In this document: positions 36,590-48,170 of the stretch, piece by piece
Numbering within the stretch: position 1 is the first letter of the stretch
Layout of the letters: the number at the start of each line of letters is the position of its first letter
Assembly: GCA_029216955.1 (NCBI GenBank)
Contig: JANAVB010029819.1
Location: forward strand, 39,651,049 to 39,715,048
Direction: 5' to 3'
Length of the DNA stretch: 64,000 nt
DNA from: Iris pallida
Lineage: Eukaryota; Streptophyta; Magnoliopsida; Asparagales; Iridaceae
Translations under genes and position numbers: made by a program
The notes under the pieces: generated by a model
What the model was told of the DNA's origin: nothing
Database searches by the model: none
What the model saw: only the letters and a program-made list of their open reading frames with translations

Positions 36590-36835
36590 AAAAAATGCTT
36601 TGGATCTTTATTCTGATAATGCAACAACAGTCTTATTTTCTAAGGATGCCAAACATATGGAGTTGAAATATTTATATCTTAAAGAGGAAGTTCAGAAACA
36701 GTGAGAGTCCACACAACATTTGAGTACAAAACTAATGATAGCGGATCCACTTACTAAATGACTACAGCTGAAGATCTTTATGAACACGTTTAAGGAATGG
36801 GTCTTGTGGGTAGTAAGAATTGAAGGTCAATATTT
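36590..36835 (+). pseudogene. Copia RNase H C-terminal fragment
   Basis: The plus strand reads YSDNATTVLFSKDAKHMELKYL, then EEVQKQ followed by a stop, then STKLMIADPLTK, another stop and LQLKIFMNTFKEWVL. This is the end of copia pol of a lineage other than elements 1 and 2. Its upstream part was displaced or deleted; the sequence at 36478-36589 and 29090-29230 (rejoined across element 2) may be its LTR leader. Confidence 0.75.
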
Positions 36836-37129
36836 TAATATTTATGTAATATGTTCAATGTGATTTGAGATCTCATATAAATATATTTTTTGAATTATTT
36901 TTATGTTTTTTCAAATATTATTTTGGATGAATGTTGACCAAAAATGTCTTATTTAAGACTCTAATGTTGGACTAGAATGTTAACTTCTAAGTTATGGATC
37001 ATATTGGTTGGTGTTCTAAGGTTGCAGTACATGGAAGGAAGTTATGTCACTTAGTTGACTTAATTACCATGATTCATGCTAATAGTAACATTTCGCAACG
37101 ATTCTGCTAGAACGTCACTAATATAGCGA
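36836..37129. other. Copia 3' tail or LTR remnant, no gene
   Basis: AT-rich sequence that follows the RNase H fragment directly, where a PPT and 3' LTR would be expected. No clear TG...CA termini were found. Confidence 0.4.
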
Positions 37130-38569
37130 CACACTACAAAATGTATATACGTATCTATAAGTCTCTAATGTTAGAAAGTTAGTGACTCTGTTATCCTTGG
37201 AGTCTCTAGGCGTCACTACTTCTAGGTTAAACTATTGTGTCGCTAAATATCGGTATTGTTTATATATATCAAACTAACATATTAAGAACCCTAATTCTCT
37301 TTCTATTTTTTTATGGCTCGCATCTTCCACACCCCTCCGTTGAGTTCTATGTCCCTACCACGACACTCTGGCCCCGAGCTCGAACCCATATACATCTAAT
37401 AGGTCGTCATTGACCCAGTAGATGTCAGGTTGAGATCAAAGAAGGAGAGGAAGAAGGCTTGGGATGCACCGGTGCGACGAAAGAGGGAGAGGATTCAATG
37501 ATCTATGGATTATGTGCTTTAGAGCGAGAAGAGGCGGATAAGGGTAGAGTGGAAGAGGGCATGGTGGAAGGGAGAGAGGTGTAGTGAATGCCTGAAATTA
37601 CCACCGCCATTTACTGAGTGTTAAGCTCATATGTCTCTTCCTCATTTCTAATTTCTGTTGGATTGCATCTAAAATTAAAAAATTTATGTTTGGTTATATT
37701 ATTTTGATGGAAAATTATAGAACTAGATTAATTATTTTCCAGCTGCGCTAGAGAATTATACCACCTCCATTTTTTGACAAATTATTTTAGTGGACAATTT
37801 TATTTGGATCTAATTATTCAGGTATGGATGTTTTGATCAAAAATATTGGGTTTGGTTATAATTTTTGATCGATTTGGCTTTACTTAGAACATATGGATAT
37901 GGAATTGCACCCTCAAAGTTTAGCTTTCAAAATATATTGGCTTACTTAGAACATCTGTCATATACTAAATGGTTCTCATTTAAGTGCACATATGTTATTT
38001 GGTCAAATCAGGAATCATGTCGGAGCTATTGAATTCAAGTTTCCTTAAGTGGAAGTAAACTGCTATGATCCTCGAAAATCATGGCTACCTGGATCTAGTA
38101 GAGTTAAGCTCTTATAAAATCTTTAATCGTGTCGAATCGTCATCAAATGATTGTCTTCCTAACATTCATCGAGTAGCTTATAGACTATGATGTCTTAAGG
38201 GAATACAAAGGTTAATGATTATACGGAAATGAAGGTTGGCTCTTATTAATTCAGTTCTAATTTTGTTTTGTAAAAAGAAAATGAAGATTGACTTACAAGC
38301 TATGCTTCTAGTTTTGTTCAATAATAGATACTACACGAACTTAATAAGAACTTATGATACTATATATAAGAAGAACTACGAGTGTCCTAGGTAGTGTAAG
38401 CAAGAAAAAAATGAAGTTTAGTTGTTACTTTGAGCCTTTACTTAATTTATTGATTTTGTATATAATCTTTTGTTATAATGTCACTTCTTTGATGCATTAT
38501 TGAGCTTTAGTCTCTCTTCCTCTACGTACCTCTCACATACATCTTAATATATTTATTTGTGTTTAGTCA

Positions 38570-38596
38570 CCCCCCCCCCCCCCCCCCCCCCCCCCC
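38570..38596. repeat. Homopolymer of 27 C
   Basis: Twenty-seven consecutive C bases, preceded by GTTTAGTCA and followed by ACATACACATACATG. The G strand could form a quadruplex and the C strand an i-motif. Its length may be unreliable in the assembly. Confidence 0.9.
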
Positions 38597-38640
38597 ACAT
38601 ACACATACATGAACTTGCGTTAATATTTTGTGCACTAGGT

Positions 38641-39129
38641 CTAGACAAGACTGTATCTTTATTGATATCCAACGAAAGATATGTCATGTTGACTTCTACA
38701 AAGAAATTAAAGACATATACATAGGAGTAAAGTGATGGACGAAAGATCTAAATGTGCATGCCTTAATAGACTGTGATTTATTTACTCTTTTTGCTATCGT
38801 GGCTACATAGTGTTCACCTTTCAGGGTTCTTGACAGAATCATATGTTGCGAGAAGACATATCCTTATGGTTCTCATACGGGTGTTAAAATACGATTCATA
38901 TGACAACCATCAGAAATGTCTTACCTTAGCATATCATTCCATCAAAGACAATGAATGTAAAAACCATGTTGCTATGGTAGCGAAAGACTAATAAATCATA
39001 GTCTTTCTAAGACATCTATATTTAGTTCTTTCGTCCAGAACCCTACTCTTGTGTATATGCCTTCTATTTCTTTATAGAAGTCAATATGTCATATTTTGTT
39101 GTTGGGAGTAAAGCTACAGTCTTGTCTAC
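38641..39129. repeat. Long inverted repeat (hairpin), arms about 240 bp
   Basis: The left arm 38641-38880 pairs with the reverse complement of 38891-39129, leaving a loop of about 10 bases. Matching landmarks are TAGACAAGACTGTA, ATTGACTTCTA.AAAGAAAT, GGACGAAAGA.CTAAAT, GACTATGATTTATT and ATATCC.TATGGTT. By eye the arms agree at roughly three quarters of positions with few gaps. Open frames inside it come from the repeat and have no recognisable domain. Confidence 0.85.
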
Positions 39130-39319
39130 CTTGTCCATGAAATATTCTTCGCACGTTCTTAGCAAACTAAATACAAACAAACTTAAAAAATATTAGAAAA
39201 AGAGGAAGACGAACACATCTATGAACCGGCTCTTTGGCGAAGGCAAAAATATCGATGGCATCGACTCCAATGCAAAGGGAAACACAATCATACATATATT
39301 GAATGAGTGTTGTATTTGA

Positions 39320-39665
39320 AAAAAATATTGTATTTGCTTGTTGCATCAATGTATGATAGTACCAAAAATATTGTATCGATGTACCATACGGACAAAATAC
39401 TTTTTTCAATTGTCTACGTATTAATGTATTGTTTATTGTCAATGTATCAAATATTTTGTCTACTAAAAATGTTGTATTAATCAATTTGGATTAATGTATT
39501 GTATATGTTCTCGATGTATATTTTGTCTACTAAAAATGTTTTATACATCTATCTGGATCATTGTATTGTTTATGTTCTTGATGTATCAACATTTTGTCTA
39601 CTAAAGATGTTGTATCAATCTATCTAGATAAATGTATTGGTTGTTGTTTATGTATCAAACATTTT
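39320..39665. repeat. Tandem repeat of about 67-71 bp
   Basis: TTTTGTCTACTAAAAATGTTGTAT recurs at 39454, 39521 and 39592, each followed by ATTAATGTATTGT..ATGTTCTCGATGTAT; earlier, more diverged units extend to about 39320. Confidence 0.8.
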
Positions 39666-40149
39666 TTTAATTTTTTTTGGTATTTAGCGACGTTTAATGA
39701 TGTTCAGCAAAGTTAGAGAAGCAAAATAACGCTGCTAAATATTAGCCAACATTACTAAATGTATCAGCACATCACTAAACATCGTTGGTACGTCATTGTA
39801 TGGAATATAAACAGCGAGGACATGCGACGTATATAACATCGCTATATGTCGTTGAATTCTAAAAAATAGGTGTCACAAAAGACTTTAATCTACATCGCTA
39901 ATGTTGCGTCGCGATTTGCAATTTTGTCATTAAATACGGTGTTGTAGTAATGGTTTGCGATACTCTGCTCTTCTGTGACTAGGTTAAATGCGACCATGCC
40001 AAAATGTTACTGATAATGTCGTTAAGTGAAATTAGTGACATGTTTTTATTAATTAGCGACGTATCTATGCATCGTAATTTAACATATTTTAGTAGTAGAG
40101 TGTATACTTTGAACTAGAAGCTCACCTCAAACAAAAAAGTTAGGTCCAC

Positions 40150-40729
40150 ATCCATCTACTTTCGATAACTGATTGAAATGTTTTAGGAGTTAGATCACTG
40201 CAACAAGATTACCATGATTTGTGACATTAAAGGTCTCAAGACCTACTAGGAATCAAAGGGGAGATAGAGAGTCTACTTATGCCTAAATGATGAGTTTGAA
40301 TAGCTTCATGGTGAGGTTCTCTTGATCCTCCACTTGGCCTATAATCTTCTTATGCCTACATTTGTCTAGATTCTAATATGAAGGAAGCCGTAAAGACAGA
40401 GGAAGATAAGTTTAAGGCTATGGTGGCCCACAACCTCACTCCAAAGAACAGTACATTCAAGTTCATATACTCAAACCTTCTCTCAGCCATCTAGACATTA
40501 TAGAGGTGACCGATCCTAAGGTTCATATGGCCATCCTAGTGGTGATCGTTCCTCGCGTTAATATGGAAAGTGTGAGCATTATGGAATACCTGGACATTCC
40601 AAAAAAAGTTGATATCAATTGATTGGCTACCTTGAAGGGTGAGACAATAATTGTAACTATTCAACAAGAACCGAGCATGTGTGGCCGGTACCAAGGATGA
40701 TATATAACTTATACCTAAGAAAGCCTTTA
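40150..40729 (+). pseudogene. Gag remnant of copia element 3
   Basis: The translated plus strand shows LDQYHD near 40194 and, around 40570-40640, a zinc-knuckle remnant reading KCEHYGIPGHSKKS followed by YQLIGYLEG. The second and third Cys positions of the CCHC box are changed or replaced by a stop. The region has many stops and frame changes. It ends where the MITE is inserted. Confidence 0.65.
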
Positions 40730-41289
40730 GGGTCTGCTTGGATTGAGGGGGGGAAAATAAGTAGAGTTAAGTGGGGTTAAACGAGGGGGAGTTAAGTGAG
40801 GGGGAGTAGAGTCAATACATAGAACCTTGTTTGGAGTGGAGGGTGAGGGGTATTTAATAACTCTTGCTTGGATTGGAGGTTTTGAGTGAGAAGAGAATTA
40901 ATAAAAATATGATAGTTACAAAAATAACCTAATTACATGTCATAAAATTAAATTTGATTGAAATTTTAATTATAACTTGTCAAAATATCTTCACAAATTA
41001 TGAAGGTACGGAGCAACATGTTGAAAACAAAAAAAATGAAAGAAAAATCATAATATTTTATAGAACAAATAAGGGATATTTATGACTTTTTAAAAAAAAA
41101 TCTCAATCACCCTCCTTAACCCTCCGATTTGAGGGGTTAAAAATGGACAAAAGAGGGTGAAATAAACCCTCACTTAACCCTCTACAACTCTCCCTCCTAA
41201 ACCCCCACCCTCAAACCAAGCATGGTTTACTTTTCCCTCACTTAACTTCCCCTCACTTAACTCTCTTAACCCTCAATCCAAGCGGACCC
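40730..41289. mobile_element. Tourist/Harbinger-type MITE, 560 bp
   Basis: The ends GGGTCTGCTTGGATTGAGGG and CCCTCAATCCAAGCGGACCC form 20-base inverted repeats with one mismatch. They are flanked by TTA (40727-40729 and 41290-41292). Several GTTAAGTGAGGG / CCCTCACTTAAC motifs repeat just inside both ends. It splits the gag/pol region of copia element 3. Confidence 0.92.
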
Positions 41290-41292
41290 TTA

Positions 41293-42289
41293 GTCACAAC
41301 TGCATGTAATAAGAGCAAGGCTTCAAAGTTTTCTAATTTTGTTAAATAATACATGGTTAATTAATTTAGAAGTTATGCCACATATGACTTTTGATTCCAA
41401 ACTTGTTTACTCTTAAATCCTTTATCTCAGCCGGAGGTGATAACTACGGATGGAAGATCCCTCCCGGTTGCACTACCTCTCCCATAATGACAATCTCAAT
41501 TTTGATATTGTCCTTGTATTTCCCTCTATTGATTATAATATATTAATTATTTATCACCCAAATAATTATTGTTTTAAATTTCCTTGTCATTTTTTTGGCC
41601 TTGTTTCTGTGTGTTTAAGGACATTCGGACCCGAAAAATGATTAGTTAGGGCACTAGATGGGACAAGCTTTACTGCTTGGTATTGACATCATATAGTAAT
41701 CATCGGTTGATAAAAGGCCTTTTAGTTGGAGGTTCACAAGGGGAGCAGAGAAATAATATTTCTGATATTTGGTTATGGCATCATCAACATGGACATGCCT
41801 TGTTTGGTTATTTATAAAGTCTTTTTCTAGTTTATTTTCAAAGACTATCGTTTCTCAATTTAAGTATGATGTTTATGAATTGGTACATAACCATTGTTGT
41901 ACATTCTCTCCACGTTTATATAAGAGTCGTGTTTCTTTTATGGTGGTACATTCAGATGTGTGGGATCCATCTAGAATTCTACTTTAGGCTTTGATGTGTG
42001 GAACCGACCGTTATGGAGATGGCAACACAAGAATCACCATTATCGTCGCCTATAGTTACACATTCTTCCCCCTTACCAATGGGCTAAGAGAGTGATAACC
42101 ACTCGTATTCTGGCTTATTCCACTACCACAGCGTCCCACCATGTTATAATCGATGTATACCTAAACCTACCTATGAGCTGACCCTAAAAATAATATGAAA
42201 TAGCCTATGAGCAATTGTGTATATTGATCATCTGTTGGAATAAAATAAGCCATTTACATGTCATTTATCCTTTGTATCTACTCCTAACA
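41293..42289 (+). pseudogene. Protease/pre-integrase and integrase remnant of copia element 3
   Basis: At 41740-41985 the plus strand reads DIWLWHHQHGHALFGYL, then LVHNHCCTFSP and FMVVHSDVWDPSR, the His/Cys zinc-binding and first catalytic block of copia integrase. Earlier (about 41440-41480) a short stretch reads like the end of protease. The first Cys of the zinc pair is altered to Tyr (YDVYELVHNHC for CDVCELAKNHR). The rest of the integrase is deleted or unreadable before RT begins. Confidence 0.7.
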
Positions 42290-42800
42290 GTTTGTAGGAG
42301 GCTTTGGGTGAACCCAAATGGCAGGCAGTGATGAATGAAGAGTTGAGCTCATTAAAGAAGAATGCCACTTGGAGAATAGTTGACTTGCCAGCTGGTAAAA
42401 AGTTTGTGGGGGTACATATGGAATTATACTTGAAGTATAAAGCAAATGGTATTATTGATCGTTACAAGGCGAGGATGGTAGAGAAGGGATACTCACAAAA
42501 ATATGGGACGGACTATAAAGAGATGTTTGCACCTGTACTAAAGATCAACATAGTTTATGTATTATTGTCCCTAGTAGTTAATTTGAACTGGTCTTTACAT
42601 CAACTCAATGTGAAAGATGCTTTCTTACATGGAGACGAGACTGAGGAAGTATATATGGACCTACCACTAGATACAATATTCCAGTATCACATAGCCAAAA
42701 CGTTTGTAGACTAGAGAAATCCCTGTATGGTCTCAAATAATCTCCGAGGCCTAGTTTGGTAAATTTACAAAGGCTATGAGAAAGTTTCGATATAAGCATT
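42290..42800 (+). pseudogene. Reverse transcriptase remnant of copia element 3
   Basis: An open stretch at 42304-42714 begins GEPKWQAVMNEELSSLKKNATW, the usual start of copia RT. It contains YKARMVEKGYSQKYGTDY and LNVKDAFLHGDETEEVYMDL, both typical. It then shifts frame near 42690 and continues as CRLEKSLYGLK followed by a stop. The block with the YVDD catalytic box is missing; about 150 bp later (42960) RNase H starts. Confidence 0.85.
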
Positions 42801-42959
42801 ATAATTTAAACCATACCTTATTTATTAAGAGTTAATGAATATCGTACAAGAAGAATAATCATCTCAGAGTCGATGATTATACATATATTGATTGGCATGA
42901 GCGATCGATGATCAAAGTTCTACATCAGGTTACTTTACATTTATGGGAAGTAATTAATT

Positions 42960-43345
42960 TATTACATAGAGGAGTAAGAAGCAAATGTGGTTGCTCGCTC
43001 TAATGCAAAGGCTAAACATCGTGGTATGGCTTTTGAAAATTATGAAATATTATGGATCAATAATCTATTAAAGGATTTAGGTTTTGATAATACTAAGTCG
43101 ATAAAGTTATTCTATGACAATCAAGTTGCTCGTAATATTGCGAATAACCCTGTTCAACATAACAAAACAAAGCATGTTGAAATTGATCGATTCTTCATCA
43201 AATAAACAATTGATTAAAAAAATATTGTAGTTCCACCAATCAGAATGGAGGACCAGTTAGCAAACATACTAACGAAAAAAGTTGTAGGTCACGTATTCTC
43301 AAAGTCCCAATCTAAGCTAGACATGTGTGATATATATGCTGAAGG
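42960..43345 (+). pseudogene. RNase H remnant of copia element 3
   Basis: It reads VVARSNAKAKHRGMAFENYEILW (usual VARSSAEAEYRAMA), then LFYDNQVARNIANNPVQHNKTK, the conserved IDRFFIK and, after a stop, LANILTK. The last codons end at 43345, where the LTR of gypsy element A begins. One Asp of the active site (YDNQVA for CDNQAA) is kept. Confidence 0.85.
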
Positions 43346-44549
43346 TATAGTGCTCCGCTCCCCATTAGGGTGTACTATGTTGGAAATCCTAATGGTATCG
43401 ATTGATCATGACAGATTGAATTAGGACCCTTCCTTTCTTTGGATTGTCTTCTTTGGAATGAAGTCCCAAATTTCATGGATCGTGTCTTGGAGAAGAACTC
43501 TATATAAGAGTCACTTCCACAAGCCTTTTTACTATTAGTTTTTGTTGTTGCCTTCATTGTTGGTTTTATAACTGTATTTTCATGGATGTTTTCGATGATT
43601 TTTATTGCTTGCCTTTATTGATCGACACATTGATATCGAATTCTAGGAGAAAGAGAGTAGAAAAGTATTGATCCGCTGTTGGTGCAAATGTAGGTGATTG
43701 CGTAGGCTAATCTTGATCGAACCATTAGAGATCTTTTTCTCTCGACAATTCTCAAACAATGAGTGGCTTTTATCATTCTTTCCTTATCTACAAAAGAATT
43801 TGACTGTCTTTGTTGCATCCAATCAATGATAACCTAATAAATAGAATCTAGATAAGAAGAATAACCATAATATTATTTGTTTATCATATTAGAAATGTGA
43901 TTTATCATTATATTGTTCTCATATCATATTGAAGTATGGACTGTGGTATTGGTGCTAATAGAAATGAAATCTTGGGGAATGTTGTTATCTGTAATATGGA
44001 ATTCGAGCAAGGGATCAAGGAAAGTAGAGTGCACTTTGAGTATATATTACATACCTATGTTCATATTTCTGTTATTTTGCATGCTATATTTTAATAAATT
44101 AGTTCTTTATCCATATTATAAAGCTTTCCCAAGTGGAATATCGAGGAATTGAAGGATCGCCTAGCTACGAAGAAGCTTTATTCATATTTAAAGCTTTCCG
44201 AAGTGGTGTAAGACTTGTGTTGAAGGTGTTTATATCTTTTAATTTGAATTCTAGTAAAGGGATATGATGTATGGAAAAATGTATTTCATTTTTTTGTTTA
44301 AAGTTGTAAGCCAAGTTTGATACCTTTTTCATCTATTTGAAAAACTATGGATCAATGTGAATTATCAAACAAAAGAGTTACTCTATTCCATATAAAGTTA
44401 TTATTCAATTTCTTTGCTAAATTTTATTGCAAACCAATATAAATTATGATGTTTCTAAATGCTCACATACACACCTTGTATAAGCATAATTTAGGCTTAT
44501 ATTGTATCATGCCCAGTGATGACTTATATTCAACAGAATTAGGACATCA
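43346..44549 (+). repeat. 5' LTR of gypsy element A
   Basis: It runs from TATAGTGCTCCGCTCCCC to GGACATCA and aligns with the split 3' LTR. A TATA box (CTCTATATAAGAG) lies at 43498-43510. Compared with the 3' LTR it lacks about 430 bp around 44110, so this copy has a deletion or the other an insertion. Confidence 0.85.
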
Positions 44550-44554
44550 AATAT

Positions 44555-44566
44555 TGGTATCAGAGC
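44555..44566 (+). promoter_or_regulatory. Primer-binding site of gypsy element A
   Basis: TGGTATCAGAGC, the exact complement of the 3' end of plant initiator-Met tRNA, six bases inside the LTR end. Confidence 0.95.
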
Positions 44567-44649
44567 ACGGCTCTGTATCCTCAAATTTCTTATTTTGAAA
44601 TTTTTGAAAGAGATACTAGTATTCTTTATTTGAAACCTATATTTTTTTG

Positions 44650-45760
44650 GTTTTCAAATGAGACGTTCCATACAGTAAGTCCATAATATTTTATGATGCT
44701 AATAAGAGTTGCTCTCTTTTGGCAGAAAGGGAACAATTTTGGCACTTCAAGTAGCACAAATAGCTTGAAGGTCGTACCCCTGAACGATCCCATAAAGAGA
44801 ATGCAACGTATAATGGAAGCACTGCAGAAGCAAGCCGATGCTCGAAAATTACATTTTTGAGGCATGGTTCGATGCACAATTCCAAGTGCAGCAAAAACAA
44901 TTGGATAGTAAAAAATAACTCAATGACAATGACCGCAACACCTGAGCCTATCGAAGTGAAAGCCGAGGAGCCCTAACCTACAAACGAGAAGAGTTTTATC
45001 ATCTATATCTCTAAAATTAAGAAGGTGTGTAATAAATTGTTAAAGGGGACTGAGGATCCTATTGTAGAGATGGACTGGTTGATAGAGTTATAGGACCATT
45101 TTGAGTTAGTGGACATCCATGAGTTAAAGAGAGTAAGTGCACTCAAGTTCAACTCCGTTTGAACATGTACGATTGCTGGGACATGCAGAAGAGGTCCATC
45201 CTTGGTGATGATAAGGATATGAAGCTTTCTTGTGCCATATTTAATAAGGCCTTTGAGGAGGAGTACCTTCCTCCAGCTGTTCATCGATAGAAATAGAATC
45301 AGTTTGCTAGCTCAAGAAGGGGAGTAGGGGAGCATAACAGTATGATAGTATGCTAGCTCACAAAGTTTGCTAGGACACAACTACCAGAAGTTCTTAGGCC
45401 TGCCATTTAGGCCCATGTTGTCATTCCTCGATATCAGATGATGTAGGGGTCATTCAAACATGATCTCTATCAATATCCCCAAGCTATTTTAGGAGTTGTG
45501 CAAAATTTCAACCACAAGCGCCCGAGCAATGTATAAGGGTACAATGCTCATAAGCATCAAAAAGGTGACAAAAGCGGCTATCAAAGATGATACCATGGAC
45601 CACTCTAGATCAAATGTAACAATAAAGGACATGTTGCGAATAATTGTCGTATTCCAAATGGAGGATGTTGGAACTTCGATCGCATGGGCCACCACTCAGA
45701 GATTGCCAAGCGAAAGACCAAATCAGTATCCTCTATGACCAAAGCACCATTATATTCTTG
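44650..45760 (+). pseudogene. Gag remnant of gypsy element A
   Basis: The plus strand at 45040-45290 reads GTEDPIVEMDWLIEL, then DHFELVDIHELKRVSALKFN, and after a shift LNMYDCWDMQKRS and FNKAFEEEYLPPAV, all matching the retrotransposon Gag domain of gypsy elements. Near 45610-45720 two damaged zinc knuckles follow: CNNKGHVANNC and CWNFDRMGHHSEIA. Stops and frameshifts are frequent. Confidence 0.75.
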
Positions 45761-45799
45761 GACAGGAACCATGGGATCCCCATGCTATACCATAAGACA

Positions 45800-45960
45800 T
45801 TTAGAATTATTGATTGAGCTCACGGTCGAGTCTTTGCTCTAACTCAGGAGGAGGCACCTGCCTCGAACACAGTTATGTCTGGTATACTTATATTCAATGA
45901 TACTCTAGTTGGAGTGTTGGTTGATGAGGGGAAACCCATTATTTTATATCGGTAGATTTT
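45800..45960 (+). pseudogene. Aspartic protease remnant of gypsy element A
   Basis: HGRVFALTQEEAPASNTVMSG is the usual Gag-protease junction of Tekay/Del elements. It is followed by GVLVDEGKPIILYR, in which the active-site triad DTG has become DEG. A stop follows, and soon after it the LTR fragment. Confidence 0.75.
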
Positions 45961-46064
45961 ATAAGGTAGCATAAGTTAAAAACATCTTTGTTAGATCTTA
46001 ATCTTAGTGTTAGCACCCCATCTTGACTGGATTTACCTACAAATTTAATCTATATATATAGTTA

Positions 46065-46735
46065 TGTAGTGCCCTGCTCTGCTCAGTTCAATAGGACGAA
46101 TTGATAGATGCAAAGGCATTCGGACTGGGCTATGCAGTAATTTGCTCAGAGTTCAGCTCAATCGAAGAAACTCCTTGTTCAGGTGGGTGGCTTTGGTGGT
46201 CTCTGCTTCGCCTTTACACCTAATAAAATGGATATTTCTTACGCACTGAGTAGGTATACTAATAACATAAACGAACCCACATAGTTAAGGGAATAATCCC
46301 TTTTTGTATCAGATTTTTGTATAACATAGAAATATTAAACTTGATGTCTAAATAGTACTTTACGTTGGATTTTTAAATTGGCACTCGGTCTTTAATCCCA
46401 CGACTTGGGTAAAATAGAACTTCTTATGCTGCCATATAGACTATCGACTGTTGTCATGTCTATATGTTTCCATTGTTTCAAGGCTAGTAATAACATATAT
46501 GTTCCTACGGTTTTAAGGCTTATTATATAGAGTATGACATAGTTTGTGGTACAACACGAAGCATGGTTTGTTCAAGTTAAGCAGAAGGGCTATCAAATAG
46601 ACGTTCCTGAGCGAAGATGGAAAGTATAGAAATTTGAAAAGTTCTTAGGACTGTAGGTCACCAAGGCAGTCCTTGGTTTGGGAGCTACATAGAGATGGAA
46701 AGTTAAGATAAGGAAAGGTTTGAGTCATACTTTCA
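46065..46735 (+). repeat. Element-B-type LTR fragment inside pol of element A
   Basis: It starts TGTAGTGCCCTGCTCTGCTCAG, like the LTRs of element B (50207), and follows them through GGCATTCGGACT, GGCACTCGGTCTTTAATCCC and CTATCAAATAGACGTTC. About 350 bp of the B LTR interior are missing and the last ~1.3 kb are absent. It occupies the place where RT should be; the next recognisable sequence is RNase H. Confidence 0.7.
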
Positions 46736-46737
46736 GA

Positions 46738-47105
46738 CGGGGACGGAGGATTTCAAATTTATAACGAGTATGGGCTTAGGAGGTGTGTTGATGTAGAGTA
46801 GAAAAGTGATATTGTATACTTCGATACAGTTGAAGCTGCACGAAAGAAACTACCTTACTCATGATTTGAAACTGTAGGTGATTATATCTACATTAAAGTT
46901 ATGGCGGCACTATTTGTATAGTGTGTCTTGTAAAAATCTTGTCGACCACAAGGGCCTCAAGTATATATTCACTCAAAAAGATTTTAAATTGAGATAAGAT
47001 GCGATGGTTGGAGCTTATTAAGGACTATGAACTAACCATAGCATATATACAAGGTAATTAGGCGAATGTCATAGCAGATGCATTGAGCCATAGATACATT
47101 GGATA
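46738..47105 (+). pseudogene. Gypsy RNase H of element A
   Basis: Fragments read LGGVLM, then KLHERNYLTHDLKL, LKLWRHYLYSV, DHKGLKYIFTQKDFKLR and LELIKDYELTIAYIQGN, ending NVIADALSHRY. These are the conserved gypsy RNase H blocks. They fall in several frames with stops. Confidence 0.85.
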
Positions 47106-48170
47106 TTGAAAGACATTGAAAAACTAGGCATTGAGTTTCAAGTTTGCAGCCAGAACATATGTTAACTCAATTAATTAAACTTTAGCCGAGTCTACTTGAG
47201 AAAATCAAAACAATACAAAGGAAAGAAGAATTTCTGTAGAAAATTAATGGGCAAATGTCAGAGGGAATGATAACTGATTTCATAGAGTTGAAGATAGGAT
47301 GTTGCGACTGAAGGAAAGACTAAGCATCCTAAAGGATGAGGCACTCTAAAAAGAGATACTTACGGAGGCTCATTATACAAAGTATGTGTTGCATCCTGGC
47401 AATAGAAAGATGTATAAGGATCTATGAATAATATTCTGGTGGCACGGTGTGAAGAAGAATGTAGCTCTTTTCCTGTCACATTATATGGTCTATCAAAGAA
47501 TAAAAATAGAACACCAAAGATCAGTAAGAAAATACAAAATCTTGCCATTCCAGAATAGAAATGTGATCAAATCTCGATGGACTTTATTTTAGGCTTCCCG
47601 AAGATGCCATAAAAAAATGATGCAATTTGAATCATTATTGATTGATTGACCAAGTCAGCTTACTTCATCGTCATCAAAGTTGCTTTGAGCATTGATAGGT
47701 TGGCTCATATTATGAACAATTCTTATCACGTTTCTGCAGTAGCCTTCAATTGCTAATAGGGACAAAGTTAAAATTCACTTTAGCATATTATCCTGAAACC
47801 GATGGCCCTCTGTGGCTCAGGTAGTGACTACTTTCCAGGAGCGAGGGGCAATGGACAAATAAAACGAGTAAATCAGATTCACAAAGACTTATTTTAACTT
47901 TGTGTGATGGATTGGAAGTCAAGTTGGGATACTCACCTACCGTTGGCAGAATTTGTATTCAATTATAGCTATTAGTCTGGTATACAGATGGCGCCATACG
48001 ACTTAGTATACATATAGAAATGCAGGTTACCCATAAGATGAGATAAAGTTGGTGAATGACAAATACTTGGTCCATAATTAGTTGAGCATATTGTTTTGAA
48101 AAAAAATTTGATTCGAGAAATATTGAAAGTTTCATTGAGTCGACAAAAATGTTATACAGATACTCATCGA
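47106..48170 (+). pseudogene. Integrase of gypsy element A
   Basis: EAHYTKYVLHPGNRKMYKDL carries the His pair of the zinc-binding domain. It is followed by FWWHGVKKNVALFLSHYMVYQRIK, in which the paired Cys residues are replaced. The catalytic block ISMDFILGFPKM follows near 47570 and LTKSAYFIVIKV near 47650. Around 47870-47960 the WEDHLPLAEFAYNNS-like block is readable as WDTHLPLAEFVFNYSY in a shifted frame. It is inactive. Confidence 0.8.

Larger units (their letters stand above)
37130..40102. mobile_element. CACTA-like non-autonomous DNA transposon
   Basis: The left end reads CACACTACAAAATGT and the right end, reverse complemented, CACTCTACTACTAAAATATG. The subterminal regions repeat TAGCGAC/GTCGCTA-type motifs (37125, 37237, 39666, 39838, 39894, 40056), as En/Spm elements do. 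About 3 kb with no transposase seen. A 3 bp target duplication could not be confirmed, so the exact ends are uncertain. At 37315-37590 a GC-richer purine-rich stretch may be captured sequence. The interior contains the C tract, the long hairpin and a tandem array listed separately. Confidence 0.55.
40103..43345 (+). mobile_element. Ty1/copia retrotransposon 3, internal part (Ale/Retrofit-like), degenerate
   Basis: Plus-strand gag, pre-integrase, RT and RNase H remnants appear in the copia order, interrupted by a MITE (40730-41289) and cut at 43345 by gypsy element A. The remaining 3' end resumes at 57569. The RNase H end (LANILTK....VFSKSQSKLDMCDIYAEG) resembles Ale/Retrofit elements. No 5' LTR was identified left of 40103. 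Confidence 0.8.

Noticed and set aside
37315..37600. Possible captured gene in the CACTA-like element (starts MARIFHTPP)
   Set aside because: Interrupted by stops within about 30 codons and without a recognisable domain; left only as a remark.
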